A stretch of 64,000 nucleotides of DNA from Pseudomonas resinovorans NBRC 106553. GTDB taxonomy: Bacteria > Pseudomonadota > Gammaproteobacteria > Pseudomonadales > Pseudomonadaceae. Below the pieces are notes generated by a model. The model was given only the letters and a program-made list of their open reading frames with translations, did no database searches and had not been told where the DNA came from. Shown in pieces: positions 18,281 to 27,219 of this stretch. The DNA is taken from NCBI RefSeq assembly GCF_000412695.1, contig NC_021499.1, forward strand, positions 992,001 to 1,056,000. The letters run 5' to 3'. Made by a program: the position numbers and the translations under genes. Every line of letters starts with the position of its first letter. Within the stretch, counting starts at the first letter, position 1.

Positions 18281-19300
18281 TCAGTCGAACAGGCCGAAGG
18301 TCATGTAGCTGAACCAGGAGCGATCATCCGAGTTGGCAGCGGCTTCATGCTCGTCTTCGCGCACGGCGTCCTGGTTTTCCGGCAGCAGGTCCGCCGGAAT
18401 CTCTTCCTTGGCATCTTCGTACTGCTTGATCACGTCCTGGGCGGCGCGGGTTCCGCCCGGAGGCAGCGGGGTTTCGGTTTCGATCAGACCCAGGGTGGCC
18501 TTGGCCAGCCAGGAGCGGTTGTCGGCTTCCTGCTCGCGCGGCACGAACTTGCCGTCCACCAGGGTCGGGTGATCCGGGTAGTTGAGCTTCAGGGTTTCCA
18601 GGCTGGTTGCGGCCAGCTCGTCCAGGCCCAGGCGCTGGTAGGACTCGACCATCACGGCGAGGCCATCGCCCACGGCCGGGGTTTCCTGGAAGTTTTCCAC
18701 CACGTAGCGACCACGGTTGGCGGCGGCGACATAGGCCTGGCGGGTCAGGTAGTAGTGGGCGACATGGATTTCGTAGGCCGCCAGCAGGTTGCGCAGGTAG
18801 ATCATGCGCTGCTTGGCGTCCGGGGCGTAACGGCTGTTCGGGTAGCGGGAGGTGAGCTGGGCGAACTCGTTGTAGGAGTCGCGGGCGGCACCCGGGTCAC
18901 GCTTGGTCATGTCCAGCGGCAGGAAGCGCGCCAGCAGGCCACGGTCCTGGTCGAACGAGGCCAGGCCCTTCAGGTAGTAGGCGTAGTCGACGTTCGGGTG
19001 CTGCGGGTGCAGGCGGATGAAGCGCTCGGCGGCGGACTTGGCGGCCTCAGGCTCGGAGTTCTTGTAGTAGGCGTAGATCAGCTCCAGCTGGGCCTGCTCG
19101 GCGTAGCGGCCGAACGGGTAGCGGGATTCCAGTGCCTTCAGCTTGGCGACGGCGGGGGTATAGCTGCTGTTATCCAGGTCGGCCTGGGCCTGCTGATACA
19201 GCTCGGCTTCGCTCAGGTTCTCGTCCACCACTTCTTTGTTGGAGGAACAGGCGGCGGTGAGGGCGAGAGTGGCGATCAGCAGCAGGTGTTTCACTTGCAT
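18281..19300 (-). CDS. bamD: Outer membrane assembly lipoprotein BamD (ComL)
   Basis: Essential lipoprotein of the BAM complex that folds beta-barrel proteins into the outer membrane. The 339-residue precursor has a signal peptide with lipobox LTAAC (lipidated Cys18), then tandem TPR helices ([71 protein letters not shown]). The tail after residue 250 is long and acidic, ending [11 protein letters not shown], as in pseudomonad BamD. Divergent from rluD, the usual arrangement. The TonB receptors at the end of this window are expected BAM clients. Confidence 0.95.
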   Translation of the reverse strand: MQVKHLLLIATLALTAACSSNKEVVDENLSEAELYQQAQADLDNSSYTPAVAKLKALESRYPFGRYAEQAQLELIYAYYKNSEPEAAKSAAERFIRLHPQHPNVDYAYYLKGLASFDQDRGLLARFLPLDMTKRDPGAARDSYNEFAQLTSRYPNSRYAPDAKQRMIYLRNLLAAYEIHVAHYYLTRQAYVAAANRGRYVVENFQETPAVGDGLAVMVESYQRLGLDELAATSLETLKLNYPDHPTLVDGKFVPREQEADNRSWLAKATLGLIETETPLPPGGTRAAQDVIKQYEDAKEEIPADLLPENQDAVREDEHEAAANSDDRSWFSYMTFGLFD

Positions 19301-19447
19301 GGCGGCTTGCGTCCCTGTGACGGCTGGCTGTCTTGGCTGGAGCCGTCCTGTTATGATGGGCGCCCCGGAAGCCCCGGGGCAAAGACGCGGTATTTAACCA
19401 CAAGCGCGTAGCTGAAACCAAAGGCTGCGCCCCCTCTGTTTCCGAGC

Positions 19448-20422
19448 ATGTCTTCCATAACCAAAACGGTCATCCAACTCAGCGCCGAAGTGCCTTCCGA
19501 ACTGGGCGGGCAACGCCTCGACCAGGTCGCTGCGCAACTTTTCTCCGAGCACTCCCGTTCCCGCCTCGCCGGCTGGATCAAGGACGGGCTCCTCACTGTC
19601 GACGGCAGCGTGCTGCGTCCGCGGGATATCGTGCATGGCGGAGCTCTGCTGGAGTTGAACGCCGAGCAGGAGTCCCAGGGCGAGTGGGTGGCCCAGGACA
19701 TCGAGCTGAATATCGTCTTCGAGGACGACCAGTTGCTGGTTCTGGACAAGCCGTCCGGCCTGGTGGTGCATCCCGCCGCGGGCCATGCCGATGGCACGCT
19801 GCTCAACGCCCTGCTGCACCATGTGCCGGGGCTGGCGAACGTACCGCGCGCGGGCATCGTCCATCGCCTGGACAAGGACACCACCGGCCTGATGGTGGTG
19901 GCCAAGACCCTCGAAGCCCACACCAGCCTGGTGGCGCAGCTGCAGGCGCGTAGCGTCAGCCGCATCTACGAGGCGGTGGTGGTGGGCGTGATCACCGCCG
20001 GCGGCAAGGTCGATGCGCCCATCGGTCGCCACGGCCAGCAACGCCAGCGCATGGCGGTGGTCGCCGGTGGCAAGCCGGCGGTCAGCCATTACCGGGTACT
20101 GGAGCGCTTCCGTTCCCATACCCACACCCGCGTCAAGCTGGAAACCGGCCGTACCCACCAGATCCGCGTGCACATGGCCTATGTGAACTTCCCGTTGGTG
20201 GGCGACCCGGTCTATGGCGGCCGCTTCCGCATTCCGCCGGCGGCCAGCCAGACCCTGATCCAGACCCTCAAGGAATTCCCGCGCCAGGCCCTGCATGCGC
20301 GCTTCCTCGAACTGGACCATCCGGTAAGCGGCGAACGCATGAAGTGGGAATCGCCGCTGCCCGACGATTTCGTCTGGCTGCTGAGCCTGCTGCGCCAGGA
20401 TCGCGAGTCCTTCGAGCAATGA
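19448..20422 (+). CDS. rluD: 23S rRNA pseudouridine(1911/1915/1917) synthase
   Basis: Modifies helix 69 of 23S rRNA. The 324 residues have an N-terminal S4 RNA-binding domain (GQRLDQVAAQLFSEHSRSRLAGWI) and the RluA-type catalytic domain with the catalytic Asp in GIVHRLDKDTTGLMVVAK, plus ETGRTHQIRVHMAYVNFPLVGDPVYGG. The size and the RluD-typical position opposite bamD separate it from RluA/RluC. The stop overlaps the pgeF start by four bases. Confidence 0.95.
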   Translation: MSSITKTVIQLSAEVPSELGGQRLDQVAAQLFSEHSRSRLAGWIKDGLLTVDGSVLRPRDIVHGGALLELNAEQESQGEWVAQDIELNIVFEDDQLLVLDKPSGLVVHPAAGHADGTLLNALLHHVPGLANVPRAGIVHRLDKDTTGLMVVAKTLEAHTSLVAQLQARSVSRIYEAVVVGVITAGGKVDAPIGRHGQQRQRMAVVAGGKPAVSHYRVLERFRSHTHTRVKLETGRTHQIRVHMAYVNFPLVGDPVYGGRFRIPPAASQTLIQTLKEFPRQALHARFLELDHPVSGERMKWESPLPDDFVWLLSLLRQDRESFEQ

Positions 20423-21144
20423 GCAACTGGCTGACGCCCGACTGGCCCGCCCCGGCGCGGGTCAAGGCCTGCGTCACCACCCGCGAGGGCGGCTTCAGCC
20501 TGCCGCCCTATGAAGGCCTGAACCTTGGCCTGCATGTCGAGGACGACCCCCAGGCCGTCGAGCGCAATCGTCAATTGCTGACCACCACCCTGGGTTGCCG
20601 TCCGGCCTGGCTGAGCCAGGTCCATGGCGTGCGCGTGGTGCAGGCCGAGCCGAGCCGTGTGGACGAAGCCGACGGCAGCTGGACCGCCGAACCCGGCGTC
20701 GCCAGCGCCGTGCTGACCGCCGATTGCCTGCCGGCGCTGTTCTGCGATCGCGCCGGCACCCGCGTTGCGTCAGCCCATGCCGGTTGGCGCGGGCTTGCCA
20801 ATGGCGTGCTGGAGGCCACCCTGGACGCCCTGGCCCTGCCGCCGGAAGAGGTGCTGGTGTGGCTGGGCCCGGCCATCGGTCCGGGCGCCTTCGAAGTCGG
20901 CCCAGAGGTGCGTGAAGCCTTCGTCGCCAGCCAGCCCGAAGCGGAGCAGGCCTTTAGCCCCAGCGTCGATGCCGGGAAGTTCATGGCCGACATCTACCAG
21001 CTGGCGCGTATCCGCCTGGCCGCCCGTGGCGTCACCGCTGTCTATGGCGGCGGCTTCTGCACCCACAGCGATCCGCGCTTCTATTCCTACCGCCGCGCCT
21101 CGCGTACCGGCCGTTTCGCCAGCCTGGTCTGGCTGGCGGACTGA
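20419..21144 (+). CDS. pgeF: Multicopper polyphenol oxidase / purine nucleoside phosphorylase family protein (YfiH/PgeF)
   Basis: Member of the YfiH/LACC1 family (DUF152). Family members are reported as laccase-like, as purine nucleosidases, and as a quality-control factor in peptidoglycan synthesis; the sequence does not choose between these. The 241 residues show the conserved His and Cys metal ligands in LSQVHGVRVV, LTADCLPALFCD and SAHAGWRGLANGVLE, and the ending GGGFCTHSDPRFYSYRR. The ATG at 20419 overlaps the rluD stop (ATGA). The downstream side is an intergenic stretch with a repeat and the clpB promoter. Confidence 0.9.
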   Translation: MSNWLTPDWPAPARVKACVTTREGGFSLPPYEGLNLGLHVEDDPQAVERNRQLLTTTLGCRPAWLSQVHGVRVVQAEPSRVDEADGSWTAEPGVASAVLTADCLPALFCDRAGTRVASAHAGWRGLANGVLEATLDALALPPEEVLVWLGPAIGPGAFEVGPEVREAFVASQPEAEQAFSPSVDAGKFMADIYQLARIRLAARGVTAVYGGGFCTHSDPRFYSYRRASRTGRFASLVWLAD

Positions 21145-21175
21145 ATTCGCCCGACAGTGGGTGCGAATTCCTTCA

Positions 21176-21197
21176 CGAATGAATTCGCTCCTGCAAG
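21176..21197. repeat. REP-like intergenic repeat, copy 1
   Basis: Contains GAATGAATTCGCTCCTGCAA, which recurs exactly at 46345-46364 after the chemoreceptor gene. The element carries an internal GAATTC-centred palindrome, and related GAATTCG pieces lie just upstream (21143-21170). Such short extragenic units are common in pseudomonads. Confidence 0.6.
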
Positions 21198-21228
21198 ATG
21201 ACGGAATGACGCCGGTCAATCACTCAAA

Positions 21229-21258
21229 GGTTGAATCACCGAGAATCGTCCCTATCTA
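21229..21258 (+). promoter_or_regulatory. Heat-shock (sigma-32-type) promoter of clpB
   Basis: A GGTTGAA element (TTGAA at 21231-21235) and CCCTATCTA (21250-21258) are separated by 14 bases, close to the sigma-32 pattern CTTGAA-N13/15-CCCCATnTA. It sits 74 bases before the clpB start, where a heat-shock promoter is expected. Confidence 0.7.
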
Positions 21259-21332
21259 AGCTTCATCCCGGCGGGCTTTTCGTGTCTGGCGCCTCCATCG
21301 CGCCGCCCGCTATCTGAAGGAAGGACGAACCT

Positions 21333-23897
21333 ATGCGAATCGACCGTTTGACCAGCAAGCTGCAACTGGCGCTCTCCGATGCCCAGTCCCTGGCGGTTGG
21401 CCACGACCACCCGGCCATCGAGCCCGTACACCTGGTACTCGCCCTGCTCGACCAGCAGGGCGGTTCCATCAAGCCCCTGCTGATGCAGGTGGGCTTCGAC
21501 CTGGCGGCCCTGCGCCAGGGCCTGACCGGCGAGCTCGACCATCTGCCGAAGATCCAGAACCCCACGGGCGACGTGAATCTGTCCCAGGACCTGGCGCGCC
21601 TGCTCAACCAGGCGGACCGGCTGTCCCAGCAGAAGGGCGACCAGTTCATCTCCAGTGAACTGGTGCTGCTCGCCGCCATGGATGACAACACCCGCCTGGG
21701 CAAGCTGCTGCTTGGCCAGGGCGTGACCCGCAAGGCCCTGGAAAACGCCATCGCCAACCTGCGCGGCGGCCAGGCCGTGAACGACCCCAACGTCGAGGAA
21801 TCCCGCCAGGCGCTGGACAAGTTCACCGTGGACCTGACCAAGCGCGCCGAAGAGGGCAAGCTCGATCCGGTGATCGGCCGTGACGATGAAATCCGCCGCA
21901 CCATCCAGGTCCTGCAACGCCGCACCAAGAACAACCCGGTGCTGATCGGCGAACCCGGCGTCGGCAAGACCGCCATCGCCGAAGGCCTGGCCCAGCGCAT
22001 CGTCAATGGCGAAGTGCCGGACGGCCTCAAGGACAAGCGCCTGTTGTCCCTGGACATGGGCGCGCTGATTGCCGGTGCCAAGTTCCGTGGCGAGTTCGAG
22101 GAACGCCTGAAGGGCGTGCTCAACGAGCTGTCCAAGCAGGAAGGCCGGGTCATCCTGTTCATCGACGAATTGCACACCATGGTCGGCGCCGGCAAGGCCG
22201 AGGGCGCCATGGACGCCGGCAACATGCTCAAGCCGGCCCTGGCCCGTGGCGAGCTGCATTGCGTCGGCGCCACCACCCTGGACGAGTACCGCCAGTACAT
22301 AGAAAAGGATGCCGCCCTGGAGCGCCGCTTCCAGAAGGTGCTGGTGGATGAGCCGAGCGAGGAAGACACCATCGCCATCCTCCGTGGCCTGAAGGAGCGC
22401 TACGAGGTACACCACGGCGTGACCATCACCGACGGCGCCATCATCGCCGCCGCCAAGCTGTCGCACCGCTACATCACCGATCGCCAGCTGCCGGACAAGG
22501 CCATCGACCTGATCGACGAAGCCGCCAGCCGCATCCGCATGGAGATCGACTCCAAGCCGGAGGCCCTGGACCGTCTGGATCGCCGTCTGATCCAGCTGAA
22601 GATCGAACGCGAGGCGCTGAAGAAAGAAGAAGACGAAGCGACCAAGAAACGCCTGGCCAAGCTGGAGGAGGACATCCAGAAGCTTGCGCGCGAGTACGCC
22701 GACCTGGAAGAGATCTGGAAGTCGGAGAAAGCCGAGGTGCAAGGTTCGGCGCAGATCCAGCAGAAGATCGAGCAGGCGCGCCAGGATATGGAGGCCGCGC
22801 GGCGCAAGGGTGACCTGCAACGCATGGCCGAGCTGCAGTACGGGATCATCCCGGACCTGGAGCGCAGCCTGCAGATGGTCGACCAGCACGGCAAGACCGA
22901 GAACCAGTTGCTGCGCAACAAGGTGACCGACGAGGAGATCGCCGAGGTGGTCTCCAAGTGGACCGGCATCCCGGTGGCCAAGATGATGGAAGGCGAGCGG
23001 GAGAAGCTGCTGCACATGGAAGACGGCCTGCACAAGCGGGTCATCGGCCAGCACGAGGCGGTGGTGGCGGTGGCCAACGCGGTGCGCCGTTCCCGCGCCG
23101 GCCTGGCCGACCCGAACCGGCCGAGCGGCTCGTTCCTGTTCCTCGGCCCCACCGGCGTGGGCAAGACCGAGCTGTGCAAGGCGTTGGCCGAGTTCCTCTT
23201 CGACACCGAGGAGGCGCTGGTACGCATCGACATGTCCGAGTTCATGGAAAAGCACTCGGTGGCCCGCCTGATCGGCGCCCCTCCGGGCTACGTCGGCTAC
23301 GAGGAAGGCGGTTACCTGACCGAGGCGGTGCGGCGCAAGCCTTACTCCGCGGTGTTGATGGACGAGGTGGAAAAGGCTCACCCGGATGTCTTCAACGTCC
23401 TGTTGCAGGTATTGGAAGACGGTCGCCTGACCGACAGCCATGGCCGTACCGTGGACTTCCGCAACACGGTGGTGGTGATGACCTCCAACCTGGGCTCTTC
23501 GCAGATCCAGGAGCTGGTGGGTGACCGCGAGGCTCAGCGTGCGGCGGTGATGGACGCGGTCAGCGCGCACTTCCGCCCCGAGTTCATCAACCGGATCGAC
23601 GAAGTGGTGGTGTTCGAGCCCCTGGGACGCGACCAGATCGGCGGTATTGCCCAGATCCAGCTGCAGCGCCTGCGCAAGCGCCTGGCCGAGCGCGAGCTGA
23701 ATCTCGAGCTGAGCCCGGAGGCCCTGGACAAGCTGATCGCCGTCGGTTACGACCCGGTGTATGGCGCCCGTCCGCTGAAGCGGGCGATCCAGCGCTGGAT
23801 CGAGAACCCCCTGGCGCAACAGATCCTCGCCGGCCAGTTCGCGCCCGGCGCCACCATTACCGCCAGGGTGGAGGGCGACGAGATTCTCTTCGCCTGA
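21333..23897 (+). CDS. clpB: ATP-dependent protein disaggregase ClpB
   Basis: Hexameric AAA+ chaperone that, with DnaK, extracts proteins from aggregates. The 854 residues show the N-terminal Clp_N repeats (1-145), first AAA+ domain with Walker A GEPGVGKT and Walker [10 protein letters not shown], a charged coiled-coil middle domain (about 400-525, rich in [20 protein letters not shown] heptads) that distinguishes ClpB from ClpA/ClpC, the second AAA+ domain with [15 protein letters not shown] and the pore-loop GYVGYEEGG, and the D2-small domain. Initiation at 21333 follows GAAGGAAGGACGAACCT. It is monocistronic, with a sigma-32-like promoter and a terminator. Confidence 0.97.
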   Translation: MRIDRLTSKLQLALSDAQSLAVGHDHPAIEPVHLVLALLDQQGGSIKPLLMQVGFDLAALRQGLTGELDHLPKIQNPTGDVNLSQDLARLLNQADRLSQQKGDQFISSELVLLAAMDDNTRLGKLLLGQGVTRKALENAIANLRGGQAVNDPNVEESRQALDKFTVDLTKRAEEGKLDPVIGRDDEIRRTIQVLQRRTKNNPVLIGEPGVGKTAIAEGLAQRIVNGEVPDGLKDKRLLSLDMGALIAGAKFRGEFEERLKGVLNELSKQEGRVILFIDELHTMVGAGKAEGAMDAGNMLKPALARGELHCVGATTLDEYRQYIEKDAALERRFQKVLVDEPSEEDTIAILRGLKERYEVHHGVTITDGAIIAAAKLSHRYITDRQLPDKAIDLIDEAASRIRMEIDSKPEALDRLDRRLIQLKIEREALKKEEDEATKKRLAKLEEDIQKLAREYADLEEIWKSEKAEVQGSAQIQQKIEQARQDMEAARRKGDLQRMAELQYGIIPDLERSLQMVDQHGKTENQLLRNKVTDEEIAEVVSKWTGIPVAKMMEGEREKLLHMEDGLHKRVIGQHEAVVAVANAVRRSRAGLADPNRPSGSFLFLGPTGVGKTELCKALAEFLFDTEEALVRIDMSEFMEKHSVARLIGAPPGYVGYEEGGYLTEAVRRKPYSAVLMDEVEKAHPDVFNVLLQVLEDGRLTDSHGRTVDFRNTVVVMTSNLGSSQIQELVGDREAQRAAVMDAVSAHFRPEFINRIDEVVVFEPLGRDQIGGIAQIQLQRLRKRLAERELNLELSPEALDKLIAVGYDPVYGARPLKRAIQRWIENPLAQQILAGQFAPGATITARVEGDEILFA

Positions 23898-23909
23898 TCA
23901 GGCCCCAGC

Positions 23910-23938
23910 AAAAAGCCCCGCGATGCGGGGCTTTTTTT
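23910..23938. terminator. Bidirectional terminator between clpB and the PilZ gene
   Basis: AAAAAGCCCCGC gat GCGGGGCTTTTTTT: perfect GC-rich stem with A and T tracts, between convergent genes. Confidence 0.9.
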
Positions 23939-23954
23939 GGTCGGCGTACCGGTT

Positions 23955-24296
23955 TCAGGTGCCGCGAATGAGCTGCAGCAGGTGTTCCAGTGCCGCCGCC
24001 TGGTCTTCGGCCAGGTCGATGATATGAAAGCCCGCCCAGCAATTGCGCTGGTCTTCGGCCATGCGGGTCCACAGGCAGTCGGCGCCCAGGCGGACTTCCT
24101 TCAGTCCATCTTCCCGGTTCAGTGGCACCAGTCGGCATTCCCAGACCGAGTCGGCCGTCAGCGGCAACTCACTCAGTACCATGAAGCCATCCATCGACAG
24201 GTCGACGATTCGGCCCAGGCATTGCTCCGAATGCAGGTCGAACACGGCCAACTGCAGTTCTGTGGTGTGGCGGCTGTGCTGGCGACGTTCTTCCAT
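23955..24296 (-). CDS. PilZ domain protein (c-di-GMP binding)
   Basis: A single-domain PilZ protein of 113 residues. It retains both ligand motifs: the RxxxR switch near the N-terminus (R5-QHS-R9) and DLSMDG (residues 32-37) matching D/NxSxxG, so cyclic-di-GMP binding is expected. No membrane segment or catalytic domain is seen. It ends a minus-strand unit behind the DUF1631 gene, 19 bases away, so the two are probably cotranscribed and may act together. It is not PilZ itself, which lies elsewhere in pseudomonads. Confidence 0.88.
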   Translation of the reverse strand: MEERRQHSRHTTELQLAVFDLHSEQCLGRIVDLSMDGFMVLSELPLTADSVWECRLVPLNREDGLKEVRLGADCLWTRMAEDQRNCWAGFHIIDLAEDQAAALEHLLQLIRGT

Positions 24297-24315
24297 GGCG
24301 TACTCCTAGGCGGGC

Positions 24316-26619
24316 TCAGGCGCTACGGCCGGTGAAACGCTGCAGCACGCGGTAGATGGCGCCCAGGGCACGGTCCACCAGCGGGGCATTGCGTTCCGGC
24401 GGAACCAGGCGAGCCAGTCCTTGTTCCATGTCCAGTGCCAGTTGGGTGATCGGCATGATCGCCACGCGCTGGCCACTGTGGTCGACGAACATGTAGTTGC
24501 GGGTTGTCGGACTGTACCAGGACAGCTTGAGGATACGGGTGTCCGGCCCATCGATGAACTCGAACCAGGTACCGAACTCGAGTCGGGCGAGCTCCTTGAT
24601 CAGCGCCTGGGCACGGTTGGACAGGCTGACCGGACGCGGGGTCTTGGCCAGTGCGGCATCGTCGCCGAGCATCTCGCCCAGCTTGCTCTCCGGCAGCGGG
24701 CTGTTGATGCGCGCGGCCACCTGGGGTTGCTGGGATTGCACGGCATGCTGGCAGGCCACCAGGTCCTGGAGCAGGCGGCGGATGCCGTCCTCGTGGTAGC
24801 CGCCGAGCAGTTCCAGGCCCTTGCGCAGGTCTTCCAGCATGGGAATACGCAGTTGTTGCAGGCGGGCGCGCCCATCGGCGTCCAGCGGGGTGCCGCTCCA
24901 GGCCAGTTGTTCGGCGACTTCCACCGAGCGCTGCCATTCGTTGCTGCGGTCGCCGTGGCGGAGCAGGACGAAGACCAGTACGTCGGTCCAGGTGAGTTCC
25001 AGGAAGTGCTGGATGATCCCCGGAAGTTCGCGGTCGGTGAGCAGGCGCGCCACCACGTCCACGGCTTGCTGGCGGGCGCCGAGCAGTTTGTCGCGGCCCT
25101 TGGCGGCTTCAACCGCGCGTTGCTCGCGCAGCTCCACCTTGTGGCGCAGGGTGCCGACGTACTCGTTGAACTCGTCGAGCAGGCTGTCGAACAGCAGCAG
25201 GTCGCCGCTGAAGCCATGCACCACACGCTCCACCACCCAGTGCATCTTCGCCAGCAGCCCACGTTCCTCGCCTTCGCCGGCATAGAGCACACCGGCCTGG
25301 GCCATGCTGTTGAGCAGGCGCCGGGCGGGGTGGTGGTGCTGGGTGAAGAGCGCCTTGTCCTGCAGGGCGACCTTCAGATACGGCGTGTGCAGGTGGGAGA
25401 GGGCGGTCTTGTAGATGTCGGCCAGGTTGTCGTCGTCGAGGATGAAGTCGAAGAGCATGCCCACCAGGTCGATCACGTCGGCTTCGTAGTCGGACAGCTT
25501 TTGCTGGCCGGGCAGGCGGCTGTGGCTTTCCAGTTGTTGTTGCAGGTCGGCCTTCAGGCCTTCGACACGCTGCGGCTGTCGCAGCTTGCTGGCGAGGTCC
25601 TGGGCCGATTGCTGTTGCAGGCGGTTCAGCGCTTCCAGCAGTTCGGCGGCGCTATAGGTACGGGTGGCGCCCCGTGGAGCGTAGCTGGAGATGCTCGGCG
25701 TGCCGCCGGGCAACGGGGCCTCGCTGTGATGCTGGCGGCGTTCGCCGAGCAGGGCAGCCAGGCCACTGAACAGCTGGCCGGGATCGCTGGGCGGTCCGCC
25801 GGCCAGGTCCACCGGGCCGCTGGCGGCGGTACCGGGCGTCTCCCGGGGCGTCTGCGGCTTGTCGGGTGCCTGCCCTGGCGTGGCTGCGGGTGAATGGCCG
25901 GTCCCGGGGGAGCGCTGCACGCTGTACTTGAGGTTGGGCAGTACGCGGGCCTGGACCAGTCGCTGATTGAGCGCTTCGTAGACACTGTCCAGCCCCTGCA
26001 TCACGTGCCGGTCGAAGAGCATATAAAGGATGGTCTTGATCCGCAGGGGAAAGGGGCAGGGTTCCAGGGCTCCACGGAAGGCCAGCGCTATGGCCTGCGG
26101 GCCGAAGGGATTGTCGTCGTCGCCCAGCTTGCGCCCGCCGTTGAGCACCGCCAGGCGCTGGTCGAGGGCGAACAGTGATTGCGCGCAACGGGATTTGACC
26201 CGGCTGACCATGTTGGTGACCAGCAGGCTTTCTTCGTATTCGTCGTTCCCCATGAGCTGGAGGTGGTCCGCGTCCAGCTCGCTGGCTTTGAGTTCGGGCT
26301 TCAGCTTGCCGCCGAGGAAGTCCTCGAAGTTCTTGGCCACGCACTGGTGGTAGGCGCGCTCTATTTGCGGCCGCTGCTTGCGGATGTCCCGCATGCTGTC
26401 GAAGAACAGGGTCTGGACCTGATTGTTCTCGGCTTTCTCGGCGCATTCGAAGAGGGTGTCGTCGACTTGGTCGAAAACGCCGGTCAGATGTTCCGCGAGC
26501 CGGTTCATCGCCAGCTTGCGGCAGCTTTGCACCAATTCACCAAAGCGCGGCTGTATACCGCGGCTGGCCAGGGTCGTCACGGGACCGGGAGGAGGTGGGG
26601 GTCGATCCTGATTGCTCAT
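24316..26619 (-). CDS. DUF1631 family protein, copy 1
   Basis: A 767-residue cytoplasmic protein of the DUF1631 family (often misannotated as thymidine phosphorylase); function unknown. The conserved N-terminal block is VDDTLFECAEKAENNQVQTL, followed by an Ala/Pro/Gly-rich low-complexity stretch near residues 230-320 and a helical C-terminal half. The last 100 residues (EFGTWFEFIDGPDTRILKLS, then NYMFVDHSGQRVAIM) look like a small beta-barrel, reminiscent of PilZ folds. The start at 26619 (MSNQDRPPPPP) has AGGACAGCT upstream. A paralogue is encoded at 40003-42282. It is upstream of, and likely cotranscribed with, the PilZ gene. Confidence 0.85.
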   Translation of the reverse strand: MSNQDRPPPPPGPVTTLASRGIQPRFGELVQSCRKLAMNRLAEHLTGVFDQVDDTLFECAEKAENNQVQTLFFDSMRDIRKQRPQIERAYHQCVAKNFEDFLGGKLKPELKASELDADHLQLMGNDEYEESLLVTNMVSRVKSRCAQSLFALDQRLAVLNGGRKLGDDDNPFGPQAIALAFRGALEPCPFPLRIKTILYMLFDRHVMQGLDSVYEALNQRLVQARVLPNLKYSVQRSPGTGHSPAATPGQAPDKPQTPRETPGTAASGPVDLAGGPPSDPGQLFSGLAALLGERRQHHSEAPLPGGTPSISSYAPRGATRTYSAAELLEALNRLQQQSAQDLASKLRQPQRVEGLKADLQQQLESHSRLPGQQKLSDYEADVIDLVGMLFDFILDDDNLADIYKTALSHLHTPYLKVALQDKALFTQHHHPARRLLNSMAQAGVLYAGEGEERGLLAKMHWVVERVVHGFSGDLLLFDSLLDEFNEYVGTLRHKVELREQRAVEAAKGRDKLLGARQQAVDVVARLLTDRELPGIIQHFLELTWTDVLVFVLLRHGDRSNEWQRSVEVAEQLAWSGTPLDADGRARLQQLRIPMLEDLRKGLELLGGYHEDGIRRLLQDLVACQHAVQSQQPQVAARINSPLPESKLGEMLGDDAALAKTPRPVSLSNRAQALIKELARLEFGTWFEFIDGPDTRILKLSWYSPTTRNYMFVDHSGQRVAIMPITQLALDMEQGLARLVPPERNAPLVDRALGAIYRVLQRFTGRSA

Positions 26620-26735
26620 AGCTGTCCTGTGGGGAGACAGGTCGCGACCACGACCTGGAACGATCTCGCCACGGCTCAGGTATAGCACTCGGCCGGTCAT
26701 CTGCAAATCATTGTAGGAATTAGTTTTTTAGGGGG

Positions 26736-26763
26736 TTGACAGTGTGTTCTGAAACCGTAAAAT
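26736..26763 (+). promoter_or_regulatory. Promoter of the tRNA Asn-Pro-Lys operon
   Basis: Perfect -35 TTGACA (26736-26741), 16-base spacer, -10 TAAAAT (26758-26763), followed by a GC-rich discriminator GGCGCGCC typical of stringently controlled stable-RNA promoters. It precedes the first tRNA by about 60 bases. Confidence 0.85.
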
Positions 26764-26824
26764 GGCGCGCCTCAGAAGCGCGAAGCCAAATCGGCGAAGC
26801 GAATAAGAGTTGGAAGACCGAAGT

Positions 26825-26900
26825 TCCGCGATAGCTCAGTCGGTAGAGCAAATGACTGTTAATCATTGGGTCCCTGGTTCGAGTCCAGGTCGCGGAGCCA
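26825..26900 (+). tRNA. tRNA-Asn (anticodon GTT)
   Basis: Cloverleaf of 76 bases including encoded CCA: acceptor TCCGCGA pairs with TCGCGGA, D arm GCTCAGTCGGTAGAGC, anticodon loop CTGTTAA, T arm CCTGGTTCGAGTCCAGG. First of three tandem tRNAs. Confidence 0.97.
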
Positions 26901-26909
26901 ACTTCCAGA

Positions 26910-26986
26910 CGGGGTATAGCGCAGTCCGGTAGCGCGCCTGCTTTGGGAGCAGGATGTCGGGAGTTCGAATCTCTCTACCCCGACCA
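26910..26986 (+). tRNA. tRNA-Pro (anticodon TGG)
   Basis: Cloverleaf of 77 bases with CCA: acceptor CGGGGTA pairs with TACCCCG, anticodon stem CCTGC/GCAGG around TTTGGGA, T arm GGGAGTTCGAATCTCTC. Nine bases after tRNA-Asn. Confidence 0.97.
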
Positions 26987-26996
26987 CCTCACATTT

Positions 26997-27072
26997 GGGT
27001 CGTTAGCTCAGTCGGTAGAGCAGTTGGCTTTTAACCAATTGGTCGTAGGTTCGAATCCTACACGACCCACCA
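26997..27072 (+). tRNA. tRNA-Lys (anticodon TTT)
   Basis: Cloverleaf of 76 bases with CCA: acceptor GGGTCGT pairs with ACGACCC, anticodon stem TTGGC/CCAA with loop TTTTAAC, T arm GTAGGTTCGAATCCTAC. Last of the trio. Confidence 0.97.
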
Positions 27073-27100
27073 TACAAGACCTCTTCGGAGGTCCGAAGAA

Positions 27101-27130
27101 GCGGTAAGGCGAAAGCCTTACCGCTTTTTT
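27101..27130 (+). terminator. Terminator of the tRNA operon
   Basis: GCGGTAAGGC gaaa GCCTTACCGC followed by six T: a stable GNRA-type hairpin with U-tract, 29 bases after tRNA-Lys. A second weaker hairpin (CCTCTTCGGAGG) lies just before it. Confidence 0.9.
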
Positions 27131-27219
27131 GTTTGTCTCGATTTTCTTCGCCAGCTGTAGTCCTGAATGAACTGGCCGGGAAGAAGCTTCTGAAAAGCTT
27201 CCTCCCGGCCGCATTCGGT

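Noticed and set aside
21252..23819. An 855-codon open frame opposite clpB
   Set aside because: Low-complexity Leu/His/Gln-rich antisense frame of a conserved gene; not a real protein.
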